DNA of 64,000 nucleotides from Lactobacillaceae bacterium. GTDB taxonomy: Bacteria > Pseudomonadota > Alphaproteobacteria > RF32 > CAG-239. The translations under genes and the position numbers were made by a program. Positions 33,554 through 42,734 of this stretch are shown here, in pieces. The stretch's first letter is position 1. Each line of letters starts with the position of its first letter. The stretch is taken from the NCBI GenBank assembly GCA_031271345.1, contig JAISVX010000003.1, forward strand, positions 563,223 through 627,222, written 5' to 3'. The notes below the pieces were generated by a model that made no database searches, was not told the DNA's origin, and saw only the letters and a list, made by a program, of their open reading frames with translations.

Positions 33554-34927
33554 TTACATTGGCAAAGGCATGTGAGTATAAGCCGGGTATCTGAAATACA
33601 AATATATGCTTGAGATAACAATGCTTACAAATGTTACGGGAAGCCCCCATGCCATAAAACGGAAGAACTTAATATGATGTCCTTCTTTCATCGAAATACC
33701 TGCGACAACCACGTTTGCCGAAGACGCGATAAGAGTGCCGTTACCGCCGTAGCACGCTCCCATCATCAACGCCCACCAAATCGGCATAACAGCGTCGCGC
33801 CCGCCCATATCGGCTTCAATTGATTTGATAATCGGTATCATTGTAGCTACAAACGGAATATTATCAATCACACAGGAAAATACTGACCCGACCCACAAGA
33901 AAAGAAATATAAGTTTTTGAACAACACCGCCGGCAGCTTCAACAAAAATATGTCCGATTAACGTTAAAACGCCCGTACTCTCAATACCGAAAACAACGAC
34001 AAACAAACCCATAAAGAAGAAAATTGTTGTCCAGTCCACAAGATTAAATACCTCCTCAACCTTATGGTCTCTGTCTTGCTGCTTAAAATCCATGCTGTAT
34101 AAAATGAGCATTATAGAAGCTCCAAACATGGCAATCGTGCCGGTCTCAAGATGAATATAATGCGCGAACATAAATGTTATAATTACGCCGATTAGAACAG
34201 ACAAAGACTGCTTCAAAAGCCTTTTATCGGTTATCGAATCTTTTTCGTTCATTTGCATAACAAGCTCTCTGGCATCTGGAGTTGCCGCCAGCTTCCTTCC
34301 CCAGATAAAGTCAAAAACAATTATCAAAACAATAACCAGCACATAGGATAAAGGCATCATATTAACGACAAAATCCATAAAGTTTAAGTTCAGAGTTGAA
34401 CCGACCAAAATATTTGGGGGGTCTCCGATTAACGTTGCCGCACCGCCGATATTGCACGAAAAGATTGAAAGCATTAAATAAGGATACGGTCTGACGCCCA
34501 GCCTTTTAGTTATCTGAAATATAATCGGCGTCATCAATAAAACCGTGGTAACGCTGTCAATATAACCAGATAAGAGAGCTGTTACCGCGGTTAAAACGGC
34601 AAGCAGCCCCCGCGGATTTGCCCTGACCTTTTTAGCCGACCAAATCGCGATATACTGAAAAATACCGGTTTTTTCCGTAACCGACACTATTATCATCATA
34701 CCGACCAAAAGCGCCAGAGTATTAAAATCAATTGCCCTTATAGCCTCTGCCTGAGACAAAACTCCCAAAATAACCATGAGTCCGCCGCAAAAAAGCGCGA
34801 TAACAGCCCGATTAAGTCTTTCAGTAAAAATAACCAGATAACAAATTATCATTATCGTTACAGCTACCAATGTTTGGTTCATTCCAAACAGCATACCTTT
34901 CTGAACTACCGCGGCCGCATCATGCAT
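33554..34927 (-). CDS. ArsB/NhaD-type anion or ion transporter
   Basis: A 457-residue protein with about 11-12 membrane segments of the ion-transporter superfamily (ArsB/NhaD/SLC13-like). Characteristic are SGYIDSVTTVLLMTPI and IGDPPNILVGSTLNLNFMDFV in the first half and SCVIDNIPFVATMIPI and GACYGGNGTLIASSANVV in the second half, the paired re-entrant loops. The substrate cannot be decided; arsenite, Na+/H+ exchange and organic anions are all possible. The start is set at ATG 34927, with AAGGAG 7 bases upstream. Confidence 0.8.
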   Translation of the reverse strand: MHDAAAVVQKGMLFGMNQTLVAVTIMIICYLVIFTERLNRAVIALFCGGLMVILGVLSQAEAIRAIDFNTLALLVGMMIIVSVTEKTGIFQYIAIWSAKKVRANPRGLLAVLTAVTALLSGYIDSVTTVLLMTPIIFQITKRLGVRPYPYLMLSIFSCNIGGAATLIGDPPNILVGSTLNLNFMDFVVNMMPLSYVLVIVLIIVFDFIWGRKLAATPDARELVMQMNEKDSITDKRLLKQSLSVLIGVIITFMFAHYIHLETGTIAMFGASIMLILYSMDFKQQDRDHKVEEVFNLVDWTTIFFFMGLFVVVFGIESTGVLTLIGHIFVEAAGGVVQKLIFLFLWVGSVFSCVIDNIPFVATMIPIIKSIEADMGGRDAVMPIWWALMMGACYGGNGTLIASSANVVVAGISMKEGHHIKFFRFMAWGLPVTFVSIVISSIYLYFRYPAYTHMPLPM

Positions 34928-35045
34928 ATAAGAACTCCTTGACATAAAATTTATAGTTATTTATAGCAAAAAAACATTATAAAAACGTTAAATAAATATA
35001 ATATTGCAGATTAAACCTTACAACCTAAAACCATTAAAAAGTTTC

Positions 35046-35978
35046 TTAATCTAAAAAGTTTTTTATCTCTTCTTTTATAACCATTGAAAGTCCTTTGCCA
35101 TAGTGTCCCATGTATGGAGCGATAACAAGCCTGGATTTTGGAAGAGCTTTATGCAGTTCATAGGCGTTCCGCAAAGGACAAACCATGTCCAGCCTGTTAT
35201 GAACTATAAGAGTTTTAATGTTTTTTATTTTTTCAATATCGTTCATAATTTGATTTTTTTTGAGAGTAAACTCCTCAGCCGTATAATTGATGAATATCTT
35301 CATGCTCCCGATTACATCAGCGTCAAGCTCCGAGAACCCAAGCTTTGGGTTTAGAGAACCCAAAACATTCTCATAACTCCCATAAAGCTCAATAGCTCTT
35401 ACCTGCTCGACAAGATTATTTGAGTTTATTAAATCCGCATAATATTTTTTCATATCCGCAGAGCCTTTAGCTCCTTCTTTTAGTCTTTCCAGCATATCGG
35501 GATAAAACAAACCAGAGGTCTCCGCCTGCCATTTTTCATCGGAAGCATTCGCAAGAAAAATCTTGCTCACAATAAGTTTCTCAATTTTTTCAGGATACGT
35601 TTCCGCAAAAAGCAAAGCTAAAGTCGACCCCCACGAACCGCCGTTGACAATAACTTTTCTCTTAATTTTTAGATAATCCAAAAGCCTTTTTGCATCACTC
35701 GCAGCTTTCGCGGCAGTATTGTTTTTCATTTCGCCGTAAGGGATTGACCTGCCGCAGCCTCTTTGGTCGAAAAGTATTACCCTGTATTTTTTAAGATTAA
35801 AAGTTTTTGAGGAGTTTGCCCGCGAGCGGTATCCGGGACCGCCATGAAAACTTATAACGGGTTTGCCGTCAGGATTCCCAATTTCCATAAAAAATATTTT
35901 ATGCCCGTCCTCTTCGGGAAGATACCCCTGATTAAACGGTTTCGCGTCAAAGAATCTTTTAAATATCTTAAAAAACAT
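35046..35978 (-). CDS. pip: Proline iminopeptidase-type S33 peptidase
   Basis: A 310-residue alpha/beta hydrolase. HGGPG at 45-49 is the oxyanion motif of the family and is followed by DQRGCGRS (71-78). The nucleophile elbow is GGSWGS with Ser115; the Asp is in HNRLDMVCP and the His in GHYGKGLS near residue 293. These enzymes release N-terminal proline from peptides. Length is normal. It is a single gene, divergent from nagA, with 93 bases between them. Confidence 0.85.
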   Translation of the reverse strand: MFFKIFKRFFDAKPFNQGYLPEEDGHKIFFMEIGNPDGKPVISFHGGPGYRSRANSSKTFNLKKYRVILFDQRGCGRSIPYGEMKNNTAAKAASDAKRLLDYLKIKRKVIVNGGSWGSTLALLFAETYPEKIEKLIVSKIFLANASDEKWQAETSGLFYPDMLERLKEGAKGSADMKKYYADLINSNNLVEQVRAIELYGSYENVLGSLNPKLGFSELDADVIGSMKIFINYTAEEFTLKKNQIMNDIEKIKNIKTLIVHNRLDMVCPLRNAYELHKALPKSRLVIAPYMGHYGKGLSMVIKEEIKNFLD

Positions 35979-36071
35979 ATTCTATCTCCTTTTATATAAC
36001 TTTTAATTTGCAATATTTATTAAACTTTGACAATATATAAATATCAAAAAAAATTTTTATGGAGTTGAATA

Positions 36072-37241
36072 ATGAAAAGCGCTATCTGCATACATAACGC
36101 AACTGTTCTTACAGGGTTTTCCATAATGGAAGAATGCGCTGTTTATATTGAAGACAAAAAAATAGTCGACGTATTTAGCGAAAGCAGGTTCAACAAAAAG
36201 TCTTTTGACAACAATGTCAAGTTCATAAACGCTTATGGTTCTTATGTCGCGCCGGGATTTATTGACACCCACCTGCACGGCATCGGCGGGTACGGCACCG
36301 AAGACATGGATAAAAACTCCATACTCAAAATGTCGGAGATACTGCCTAAATACGGCGTAACCTCTTTCATCCCAACTATATATTCAATGCCGGAACCAGA
36401 ATTGATAAAGTCAATAAAAAGCGTTGTCGATGCAATGGGAAAAGAAAAAGGCGCCCATATTCTGGGAATGCACCTTGAGGGACCTTTTATCTCAAAAGAG
36501 CGTCTTGGCGTCCAAAAAGAAGACTCAATATCTCCCGTTGATATAGAACTGATGAAAAGACTTATAAAAGCCTCAAAAAACCATATAATAAATATGACAG
36601 TCGCTCCAGAATTAAAGGACATGAGAAAACTCGCGCTCTTTTGTCTGGCGCAGGGGATAGTGCTTCAGGCAGGACATACAAACGCTACATACGAACAAAT
36701 GCTTGAGGGCATGCAGGCGAGAATACTGCATACGACCCACATCTTCAACGCAATGAGCAGAATGCACCACAGAGACCCGGGCGCGGTCGGAGCGATACTT
36801 ATCCATCCAGAAATGTCATGCGAAATTATTGCCGACGGCGTTCATATAAATCCCAATTTAATAAAACTTCTGTTCAAATCAAAACCATTAGACAGATTAG
36901 TCTTGATTACAGACTCACTAAAGCCGACCAAACAAAAAGGCAGCCGCTTATTTGCCAACGGCGAAGAAGTTTTCTTCGACAATGTATTTTACAGAAAATC
37001 GGATAAAGTAATAGCCGGCTCTGCAATGACCATGATTGAAGGCATAAAAAATCTTGTAAGTTACGGAATAAAGCTTGAAAAAGCCGTAAAAACAGCAACG
37101 GCAAACCCGGCTAGTATATTGAAAATTCAAAATAAAGGATTAATTGTTCCAGAATATGATGCAGATTTAGTAATTTTTAACCAAAACTTTGAGATAATAA
37201 ATACTATAATTGACGGGCAAATCTACCAGGAGAAAAAATAA
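36072..37241 (+). CDS. nagA: N-acetylglucosamine-6-phosphate deacetylase
   Basis: A 389-residue amidohydrolase that converts GlcNAc-6-P to glucosamine-6-P and acetate. The metal site shows DTHLHGIGGYG (His67, His69), a Glu in LEGPFIS, His in LQAGHTNATY, HTTHIFNAM, and the catalytic Asp in LITDSL near residue 281. GGAGTT precedes the ATG. nagB follows with no gap (stop 37241, start 37242). Together they feed amino sugars from wall recycling or host glycans into glycolysis. No NagC-like regulator or PTS is present in the window. Confidence 0.92.
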   Translation: MKSAICIHNATVLTGFSIMEECAVYIEDKKIVDVFSESRFNKKSFDNNVKFINAYGSYVAPGFIDTHLHGIGGYGTEDMDKNSILKMSEILPKYGVTSFIPTIYSMPEPELIKSIKSVVDAMGKEKGAHILGMHLEGPFISKERLGVQKEDSISPVDIELMKRLIKASKNHIINMTVAPELKDMRKLALFCLAQGIVLQAGHTNATYEQMLEGMQARILHTTHIFNAMSRMHHRDPGAVGAILIHPEMSCEIIADGVHINPNLIKLLFKSKPLDRLVLITDSLKPTKQKGSRLFANGEEVFFDNVFYRKSDKVIAGSAMTMIEGIKNLVSYGIKLEKAVKTATANPASILKIQNKGLIVPEYDADLVIFNQNFEIINTIIDGQIYQEKK

Positions 37242-38042
37242 ATGAGAGTTATTATTCAGAAAGATTATGACAAATGTGCAAAATGGGCGGCTAACTATAT
37301 AGCAAACAAAATTAAAGTTGCCCGCCCTACAGCCGCAAAACCTTTTGTTTTGGGTCTGCCTACGGGTTCGACGCCAATGGGTGTTTACAAAGAATTAGTC
37401 AACATGTTTAAAAGCGGAAAGCTATCTTTCCAACATGTTGTTACTTTCAGCATGGACGAATATATCGGGCTGGACCTAGACCATCCTCAAAGCTATGCTC
37501 ACTTCATGTTCGAAAATTTATATAACCATATTGATATAAAAAAAGAAAACATCAACATACTAAACGGCATGACAAAAGACTATGCCAAAGAATGCGCGAC
37601 TTATGAAAGCAAAATGAGACATTACGGCGGCGTCAACCTCTTCTTTGGAGGAATTGGAACAGACGGACACATTGCCTTTAATGAACCAGGCTCTTCTTTA
37701 ACATCAAGAACAAGGGTAAAAACTTTGACCCAGGAAACTAGAGAAGATAATTCAAGGTTCTTCGGCAACAACATAAACAAAGTTCCTAAAACTGTTTTAA
37801 CCGTCGGAGTAGGAACGATTATGGACGCCGAAGAAGTATTGATTATGGCGTCTGGAGCAAGCAAAGCTCAGGCAATTCACGACACTATCGAAGAAGGCGT
37901 CAACCACATGTGCGCTGCCAGCGCTCTTCAAATGCATCAGCATGGAATAATTGTATGCGATGACGCGGCATGTTCAAAATTATTGCCGAAAACCGTTGAC
38001 TACTTCAAGCAGATAGAAAATCTAAAATTTGAAGGCGTATAA
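37242..38042 (+). CDS. nagB: Glucosamine-6-phosphate deaminase
   Basis: A 266-residue deaminase-isomerase making fructose-6-P and ammonia. The [16 protein letters not shown] loop (about 38-53) binds phosphate, SMDEYIGL carries the catalytic Asp, and [17 protein letters not shown] holds the active-site Asp-His pair. Length fits the bacterial hexameric enzyme. Translationally linked to nagA; a terminator follows. Confidence 0.94.
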   Translation: MRVIIQKDYDKCAKWAANYIANKIKVARPTAAKPFVLGLPTGSTPMGVYKELVNMFKSGKLSFQHVVTFSMDEYIGLDLDHPQSYAHFMFENLYNHIDIKKENINILNGMTKDYAKECATYESKMRHYGGVNLFFGGIGTDGHIAFNEPGSSLTSRTRVKTLTQETREDNSRFFGNNINKVPKTVLTVGVGTIMDAEEVLIMASGASKAQAIHDTIEEGVNHMCAASALQMHQHGIIVCDDAACSKLLPKTVDYFKQIENLKFEGV

Positions 38043-38047
38043 AACTT

Positions 38048-38076
38048 CAGCCCCTCAAAAGAGGGGCTGTTTTTTA
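38048..38076 (+). terminator. Rho-independent terminator of nagAB
   Basis: A 9-bp stem CAGCCCCTC/GAGGGGCTG with loop AAAA (38048-38069), followed by T6. Confidence 0.93.
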
Positions 38077-38096
38077 TTCTTAATACGAAAATTTTG

Positions 38097-38837
38097 TCAG
38101 CTGACATATTGAAAATCCACATCTTTCCAATAATCAGCATGGCTTTTCTTTTTTATATAAAGCAAAGCCTTCCCGACCGCAAATTTTAAAAACAGAATAA
38201 CCAATAAAGATATTATCATGCTGACAACATTATGAGAAATAAAATGCTCTCCCCTCATCATTTGATAAGTGCCTGTGATATTTCCCAATACAAAAGAAAA
38301 TAAAAACGCCATGATTTTATTTCGCCTATCCCTAAAAATCAAATAGAGCGAAAGCAGCGAAAAAGCCCCGGTAACATGTCCCGCCGGAAAACATCTGCCG
38401 TTCTTTTCGTTTGCGCTGCCTTCCTCAAATATCCTGCTTAGAAATTTTTCGTATTTATATTTTGAATTATATATCTCAAGCTTATTCGGACAATGTATGT
38501 TTGTAACGTCTTTCAGCTTGCTCACTGTTAACGACACAGTCATGGTTGAAAGCAAAACGACAAGAACCGCCGCAGCGTTATATCGATATTTTTTTATCTT
38601 TATCGACAAAAGCATATAAATTACGCAGGAAGTTCCGATTAAAGTAACAAACTGTTTTGAACCTCTATAAAAAATGAAGCTGAGCTGCTGGTGTTCCGCG
38701 GGAGTAATGAACCATTCACGCTTCTGAAAATCATAAAAATCGTTTAGTAAGACAACATCAATTTCAGTCAGACTCTCAATAATAATAACAATTAAAAGAG
38801 CCGTAAACAGAAGCAGAACTTTAGCCGATGTTTTCAT
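38097..38837 (-). CDS. PAP2-family membrane phosphatase
   Basis: A 246-residue protein with about six membrane segments. The three PAP2 phosphatase motifs are visible: KLKDVTNIHCP (a divergent KxxxxxxRP), CFPAGHVTGAF (PSGH-like, about residues 153-163), and MMRGEHFISHNVVSM (SRxxxxxHxxxD-like with the His kept). Likely substrates are lipid-linked phosphates such as undecaprenyl diphosphate, lipid A or phosphatidic acid. The first and third motifs depart from consensus, which is also seen in the lipid A phosphatase group. Divergent from the next gene across a strong dyad. Confidence 0.75.
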   Translation of the reverse strand: MKTSAKVLLLFTALLIVIIIESLTEIDVVLLNDFYDFQKREWFITPAEHQQLSFIFYRGSKQFVTLIGTSCVIYMLLSIKIKKYRYNAAAVLVVLLSTMTVSLTVSKLKDVTNIHCPNKLEIYNSKYKYEKFLSRIFEEGSANEKNGRCFPAGHVTGAFSLLSLYLIFRDRRNKIMAFLFSFVLGNITGTYQMMRGEHFISHNVVSMIISLLVILFLKFAVGKALLYIKKKSHADYWKDVDFQYVS

Positions 38838-38881
38838 GATTGCCTTAATCTATGGTTAAATTTCATTTTCTTATAGACAAG

Positions 38882-38945
38882 CAAACTAAAAATAGTCTGA
38901 AAAGACAATTTTTAGTTTGAAAAAGAGGCAATTATTATATATAAT
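38882..38945 (+). promoter_or_regulatory. Promoter overlapped by a 38-base palindrome
   Basis: A perfect 12-bp inverted repeat (38882-38893 with 38908-38919, CAAACTAAAAAT/ATTTTTAGTTTG) has an extra GTCT/AGAC pairing in its middle. Its right arm overlaps the -35 box TTGAAA (38917-38922). A 17-base spacer leads to a perfect TATAAT (38940-38945), only 9 bases before the ATG at 38955, so the mRNA would be almost leaderless. The dyad is placed as an operator, possibly also for the divergent PAP2 gene. Confidence 0.6.
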
Positions 38946-38954
38946 TCAGACATT

Positions 38955-39260
38955 ATGAAGAAAGTTAGTGCAATATTAATAATCATATCTCTACTTGTTT
39001 CTGCGTTTGACATCATAGATACGAGCGATATTTTAGTTAATGGAAAAGCCGCTTTTTCATCAACAAACGAACTTGACCAGGATGCAGAAGACAGCATAAA
39101 TGTTAAAGTTGTTTCAAGTTATAATATTTTAATATTTAATTTAGTTGAGAGTCAGCAAGACTTTATTCCGACTGAGAAAACCATCGCATTTTTATCTATA
39201 ATCGACCAAAAACTCCATCAGGACTTCATACAAACCATCAACGAGCCTCCAATTGCATAG
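38955..39260 (+). CDS. Small secreted hypothetical protein
   Basis: A 101-residue protein with a signal peptide (MKKVSAILIIISLLVSAFD, residues 1-19). The mature part is acidic, with an ELDQDAEDSINVKVVSSYNILIFNLVE stretch and no cysteines or known motif. No Shine-Dalgarno sequence precedes the ATG, and the predicted transcript starts within a few bases of it. Function unknown. Its promoter lies under a strong palindrome, so its expression is probably tightly controlled. Confidence 0.5.
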   Translation: MKKVSAILIIISLLVSAFDIIDTSDILVNGKAAFSSTNELDQDAEDSINVKVVSSYNILIFNLVESQQDFIPTEKTIAFLSIIDQKLHQDFIQTINEPPIA

Positions 39261-39329
39261 TTAATGTGGACTAAAAATTTGAAGCCGCCGCTTTAAATTT
39301 CTGCACTATTAAAATTTTGGAGAAGCTTT

Positions 39330-39902
39330 GTGAAAAAAGAACTACATTTATTTATAGTTTGGCATAATGCCCGATATAAAGAAAAAGAAATTCTAAACGA
39401 TATTTCTTTAAAGTTTGATATTGTCCAAATTTTTAGCATTAATTGGTCAAAAAATTCATTCACGCATAATATTTCAAGATTTTACGGCAAAAAACTCCTA
39501 AAAGCACAGAAGAAAACCAGACAAGTGGGAGCAGAAGAATTTTTATTAATAGCCGCTTATGACAATAGTCCGTATCATAAGTCGGGAAAAAACATAAATA
39601 TATTATCAGCCAAATACAAGTATAGAGAGATAACTGGCGGAGGACATTTAGTCCATGCCTCCGACAATCCTGAAGAAACCGAAGAAAACCTGCTCTTTTT
39701 ACTTGGATTAACCTCCAAGGAGTTTGAAAACAAATTTCAAGCTCCTTGGAGGGGAAATGTTATTTCCATTAATAAAGACCCCGTTGCAGCGCAAGGCTGG
39801 AAAGATGAAAATCTACTAATCAATTTAGCTGGTAAAATAGAAAACTGCATAATGAATTTATATAATGTTCACATACAAGGGGCGAGAAAACTGTTAAAAT
39901 AA
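39330..39902 (+). CDS. Conserved hypothetical protein
   Basis: A 190-residue soluble protein starting at GTG 39330 after TTTTGGAGAAG. Notable segments are LFIVWHNARYKEKEILNDI at the N-terminus, INWSKNSFTHNISRFYG near residue 45, FLLIAAYDNSPYH near 75, and ITGGGHLVHASDNPEET near 105. The pattern recalls uncharacterised proteins I associate with surface-polysaccharide loci, but I cannot name a family or activity. It is followed by a terminator. Confidence 0.55.
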   Translation: MKKELHLFIVWHNARYKEKEILNDISLKFDIVQIFSINWSKNSFTHNISRFYGKKLLKAQKKTRQVGAEEFLLIAAYDNSPYHKSGKNINILSAKYKYREITGGGHLVHASDNPEETEENLLFLLGLTSKEFENKFQAPWRGNVISINKDPVAAQGWKDENLLINLAGKIENCIMNLYNVHIQGARKLLK

Positions 39903-39920
39903 AAAACAATATCTTATTAT

Positions 39921-39950
39921 AAACAAAGCCTCCTTTCAGAGGCTTTGTTT
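39921..39950. terminator. Bidirectional terminator
   Basis: A perfect 12-bp stem (39921-39932 with 39939-39950, AAACAAAGCCTC/GAGGCTTTGTTT) between two convergent genes. Confidence 0.9.
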
Positions 39951-41749
39951 TACTTTCTTGAAAGTTCTTCTAATCTTTTCTTTATCAGCTCTTCATCAAA
40001 AGGCGGAACCTCTTCGGAAGCCAAACCATTTTCCAGCTTTTGCTTCACCGTCTCAACGTTCACTTCTTCAATATCCTGCTTTAGAACAAGAGCATGACGC
40101 CACTGAAAAGCCGCCTCAATTTTTCTTCCCGCCATCCAGTACGCGTCTCCCAAATGGTCGCTGATGAGAGCGTTTGCAGACTCAATCTCCGACGCGTTTT
40201 CTAAATATTCGACGGCCTTATCATACAGCCCCAACTTATACAAAGCCCAGCCCAGACTGTCTATTATATGCCCGTCATTGGGAGCCTGACTGTAGGCGTT
40301 TACAATCAGAGAAAAAGCCTCTTCAATATTAGTTCCGCGAATAATCCAGCAATAGCCGATATAATTGGTCGGAACATAATGGTTGTTGCTTAGCTCTATT
40401 GCCTTTTTTAAACTTTCCTCCGCTTTTTCCCATTCGCCGTTTCTTTCATACGCGACGCCCAAAGCATAGAAAGCCACCCAGTTTCTTGGCTGAACTTCTT
40501 TAATATTACCAATCGCTTTATTATAAAAATATATCGCTTCATCAAACTTTTTAAGCATTCTCAAATTATCCGCCAAGTCCAAAGAAACCTGATAATCATC
40601 AGAATTATCCTTAATCAAATCTCTCAACACTTTTTCAGCTTTTCCATATTCTTTCATTATTGTGTAAGCTGTGGCTTTTTTAATCTGGGCTGTATAATAT
40701 GTTTCTTTTTCCGAACCGATTTCATCATAAACTCTGACAGCGTCATCATACATTCCTCTAGCTTCCAGTATATCTGCCAAAAGCAGTTTAGCCAAATCAT
40801 AATCCTGGTTGCTGTATATTGAAAGACAGATAAATATGTGGGCTAAGTCCATGCCAATCGGACCCTGACGCAGAGTTGCGGCAATACTGAACAACGCCTC
40901 CGCCAAACCATCGTCAGCATTGGCTAAAATCTTTTTTGTATTGTCCGGGTCGGCATTTTCAACATTTATGCAAAGCCGTTGAAGCATGTCCACCATGTTT
41001 TTATCATCAGTATATCTCTTGATAAGCTCAATAGCTTTATACTGCTCGCCGTGCCTTATATAAAAATTAGAAATCAGCTGCAAAGCTCTGTACGACATAT
41101 CCATCTTTGCTTCGTCCATCAAATAGCGATAGTGTTTTTCCGCCTCTTCCTTATTATCAAAATAATCATTTATCATGCCTGCATGAAAATTATATAAAGC
41201 TGCCAGCCCTGGCTCGTTCTTTATTTTTTCCAGCTGTTTTAAAGCTTCTTCTCTTTTTCCTTCGCCAGTTTTTACCCAGGCAATCATTAAAGGGGCAATA
41301 AATTCATCATAAACAGGACCTTTAAGGTTGGAAATAGTCTTCACAGCGTCCTCATACTGCTGTTTTTTCATCTCATCCACGGCAATAATGATATAGGTAA
41401 AATTGTTATCATCCCCGGCTTTGAGTGATTCTCTGGCATATATTGCGGCTTCGGAAATTCTGCTTTCGGACGCCAATATAACATAAACTCTGCCGATAAG
41501 GTCTGCATTTGCCGGATCGTTTTTCAAGACCTCGACATAGTAATCAGCCGCAGAATTAAAATCTCTGCGCAAATGAGCCACCCTGCCGGCTAAATAATAG
41601 CCATATTTTTCATTTTTAAATGTTTCGTTTACAGCCGTAACCGAAGCGTCGCCTTTTTTGCAGTTATCATTAAAACAATCGCAGCCCGACACAGCAATAA
41701 CCGCGCATATAACGGCGGCGAACACCAAATTTATTTTAACCTTAAACAT
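39950..41749 (-). CDS. TPR-repeat lipoprotein
   Basis: A 599-residue protein with a lipoprotein signal (AVIAVSGC, Cys near residue 23) and a second Cys pair just after it (CDCFNDNC). The rest is a chain of tetratricopeptide-like helices from about residue 45 to 585, for example AGRVAHLRRDFNSAADYYVEVLKNDPANADL and ALGVAYERNGEWEKAEESLKKAIEL. Such alphaproteobacterial lipoproteins are thought to scaffold envelope complexes; no specific role can be read here. Divergent from the uracil-DNA glycosylase gene. Confidence 0.8.
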   Translation of the reverse strand: MFKVKINLVFAAVICAVIAVSGCDCFNDNCKKGDASVTAVNETFKNEKYGYYLAGRVAHLRRDFNSAADYYVEVLKNDPANADLIGRVYVILASESRISEAAIYARESLKAGDDNNFTYIIIAVDEMKKQQYEDAVKTISNLKGPVYDEFIAPLMIAWVKTGEGKREEALKQLEKIKNEPGLAALYNFHAGMINDYFDNKEEAEKHYRYLMDEAKMDMSYRALQLISNFYIRHGEQYKAIELIKRYTDDKNMVDMLQRLCINVENADPDNTKKILANADDGLAEALFSIAATLRQGPIGMDLAHIFICLSIYSNQDYDLAKLLLADILEARGMYDDAVRVYDEIGSEKETYYTAQIKKATAYTIMKEYGKAEKVLRDLIKDNSDDYQVSLDLADNLRMLKKFDEAIYFYNKAIGNIKEVQPRNWVAFYALGVAYERNGEWEKAEESLKKAIELSNNHYVPTNYIGYCWIIRGTNIEEAFSLIVNAYSQAPNDGHIIDSLGWALYKLGLYDKAVEYLENASEIESANALISDHLGDAYWMAGRKIEAAFQWRHALVLKQDIEEVNVETVKQKLENGLASEEVPPFDEELIKKRLEELSRK

Positions 41750-41871
41750 TCTGACTTAAAACCCTAACTATTTTATTTAGAACCTTTTTCAAATATAATA
41801 TAATAACTCCTTTGTGTAAATAAATGATTATTAAGCTTGCAAATAATTAGATTTAGTTTAGCTTAGAAAAC

Positions 41872-42639
41872 ATGATAAACAGCTTAGAAAACATTCTCGA
41901 ATGGTATATAGAATCCGGCGTTGATGAAACTGTCGGAGATATTCCTTTTTCTCTTGAAAAAAAAGCTGTTGAACCACAGGCAGGCGCGCCTGTGACGGCA
42001 TCTTCAAGACAAGCGACCACCAATCTTGCGCAAGCGACCATCGCGGCGCGGCAAAGCTCCCGGGAAACCGCCGAAAAAGCAAGAAACCTTGACGAATTAA
42101 AAGAATTGGTAAAATCTTTTGACGGCTGTTCGCTAAAGCTTACGGCAACCAACACTGTCTTTGGGTATGGAAGCGAAAAAGCAAAAATCATGTTTATAGG
42201 CGAAGCTCCCGGAGCAGACGAGGACAGAATTGGCAAACCATTTGTCGGACGAAGCGGGCAGCTTCTTGACAAAATGCTTGCGGCAATAGGCATAAAAAGA
42301 GAAGACTGTTTTATCAGCAATGTCTTGCCATGGAGACCGCCGGGCAACAGAACTCCTACAGACAGCGAAAAAGCCGTCTGCCTTCCTTTCTTAAAGAAGC
42401 AAATTGAACTTGTATCGCCGGAATATATCTTTATTTTAGGCGGAAGCGCGGCAAACTCGCTGTTTGATAACATGGAGCCAATATCAAAGCTGAGAGGAAG
42501 ATGGCTTGAATATAAAACGGAAAATGGAAAAATAATAAAGGTGCTGGCTAGCTTCCATCCCGCATATTTATTGAGGAACGCAGGACAAAAAGCAAAAGCT
42601 TGGTCAGATTTTTTAAGGTTGAAAAAAAATATTTGCTAA
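41872..42639 (+). CDS. Uracil-DNA glycosylase, family 4/5 type
   Basis: A 255-residue protein whose C-terminal 180 residues form a UDG domain. [24 protein letters not shown] is motif A of the family 4/5 enzymes, then [24 protein letters not shown], and the C-terminal FHPAYLLRN motif B. It excises uracil from DNA. The N-terminal 80 residues are a low-complexity Ala/Thr/Ser region typical of alphaproteobacterial members. The [4Fe-4S] cysteine pattern is not obvious beyond Cys in DGCSLK. No ribosome site is clear at the ATG. Confidence 0.88.
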   Translation: MINSLENILEWYIESGVDETVGDIPFSLEKKAVEPQAGAPVTASSRQATTNLAQATIAARQSSRETAEKARNLDELKELVKSFDGCSLKLTATNTVFGYGSEKAKIMFIGEAPGADEDRIGKPFVGRSGQLLDKMLAAIGIKREDCFISNVLPWRPPGNRTPTDSEKAVCLPFLKKQIELVSPEYIFILGGSAANSLFDNMEPISKLRGRWLEYKTENGKIIKVLASFHPAYLLRNAGQKAKAWSDFLRLKKNIC

Positions 42640-42664
42640 ATTTTATCTTTTTGTTCATTATTTA

Positions 42665-42694
42665 TTGGTAAAATGCAACAAATTAGATTATTAT
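42665..42694 (+). promoter_or_regulatory. Candidate promoter for the secreted-protein/transglycosylase operon
   Basis: TTGGTA (42665-42670), an 18-base spacer and TATTAT (42689-42694), 41 bases before the ATG at 42735, which has a TAAGGA ribosome site. Confidence 0.4.
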
Positions 42695-42734
42695 CTATTT
42701 AAAACATTTAACTAACATTATGTAAGGAAATAAC

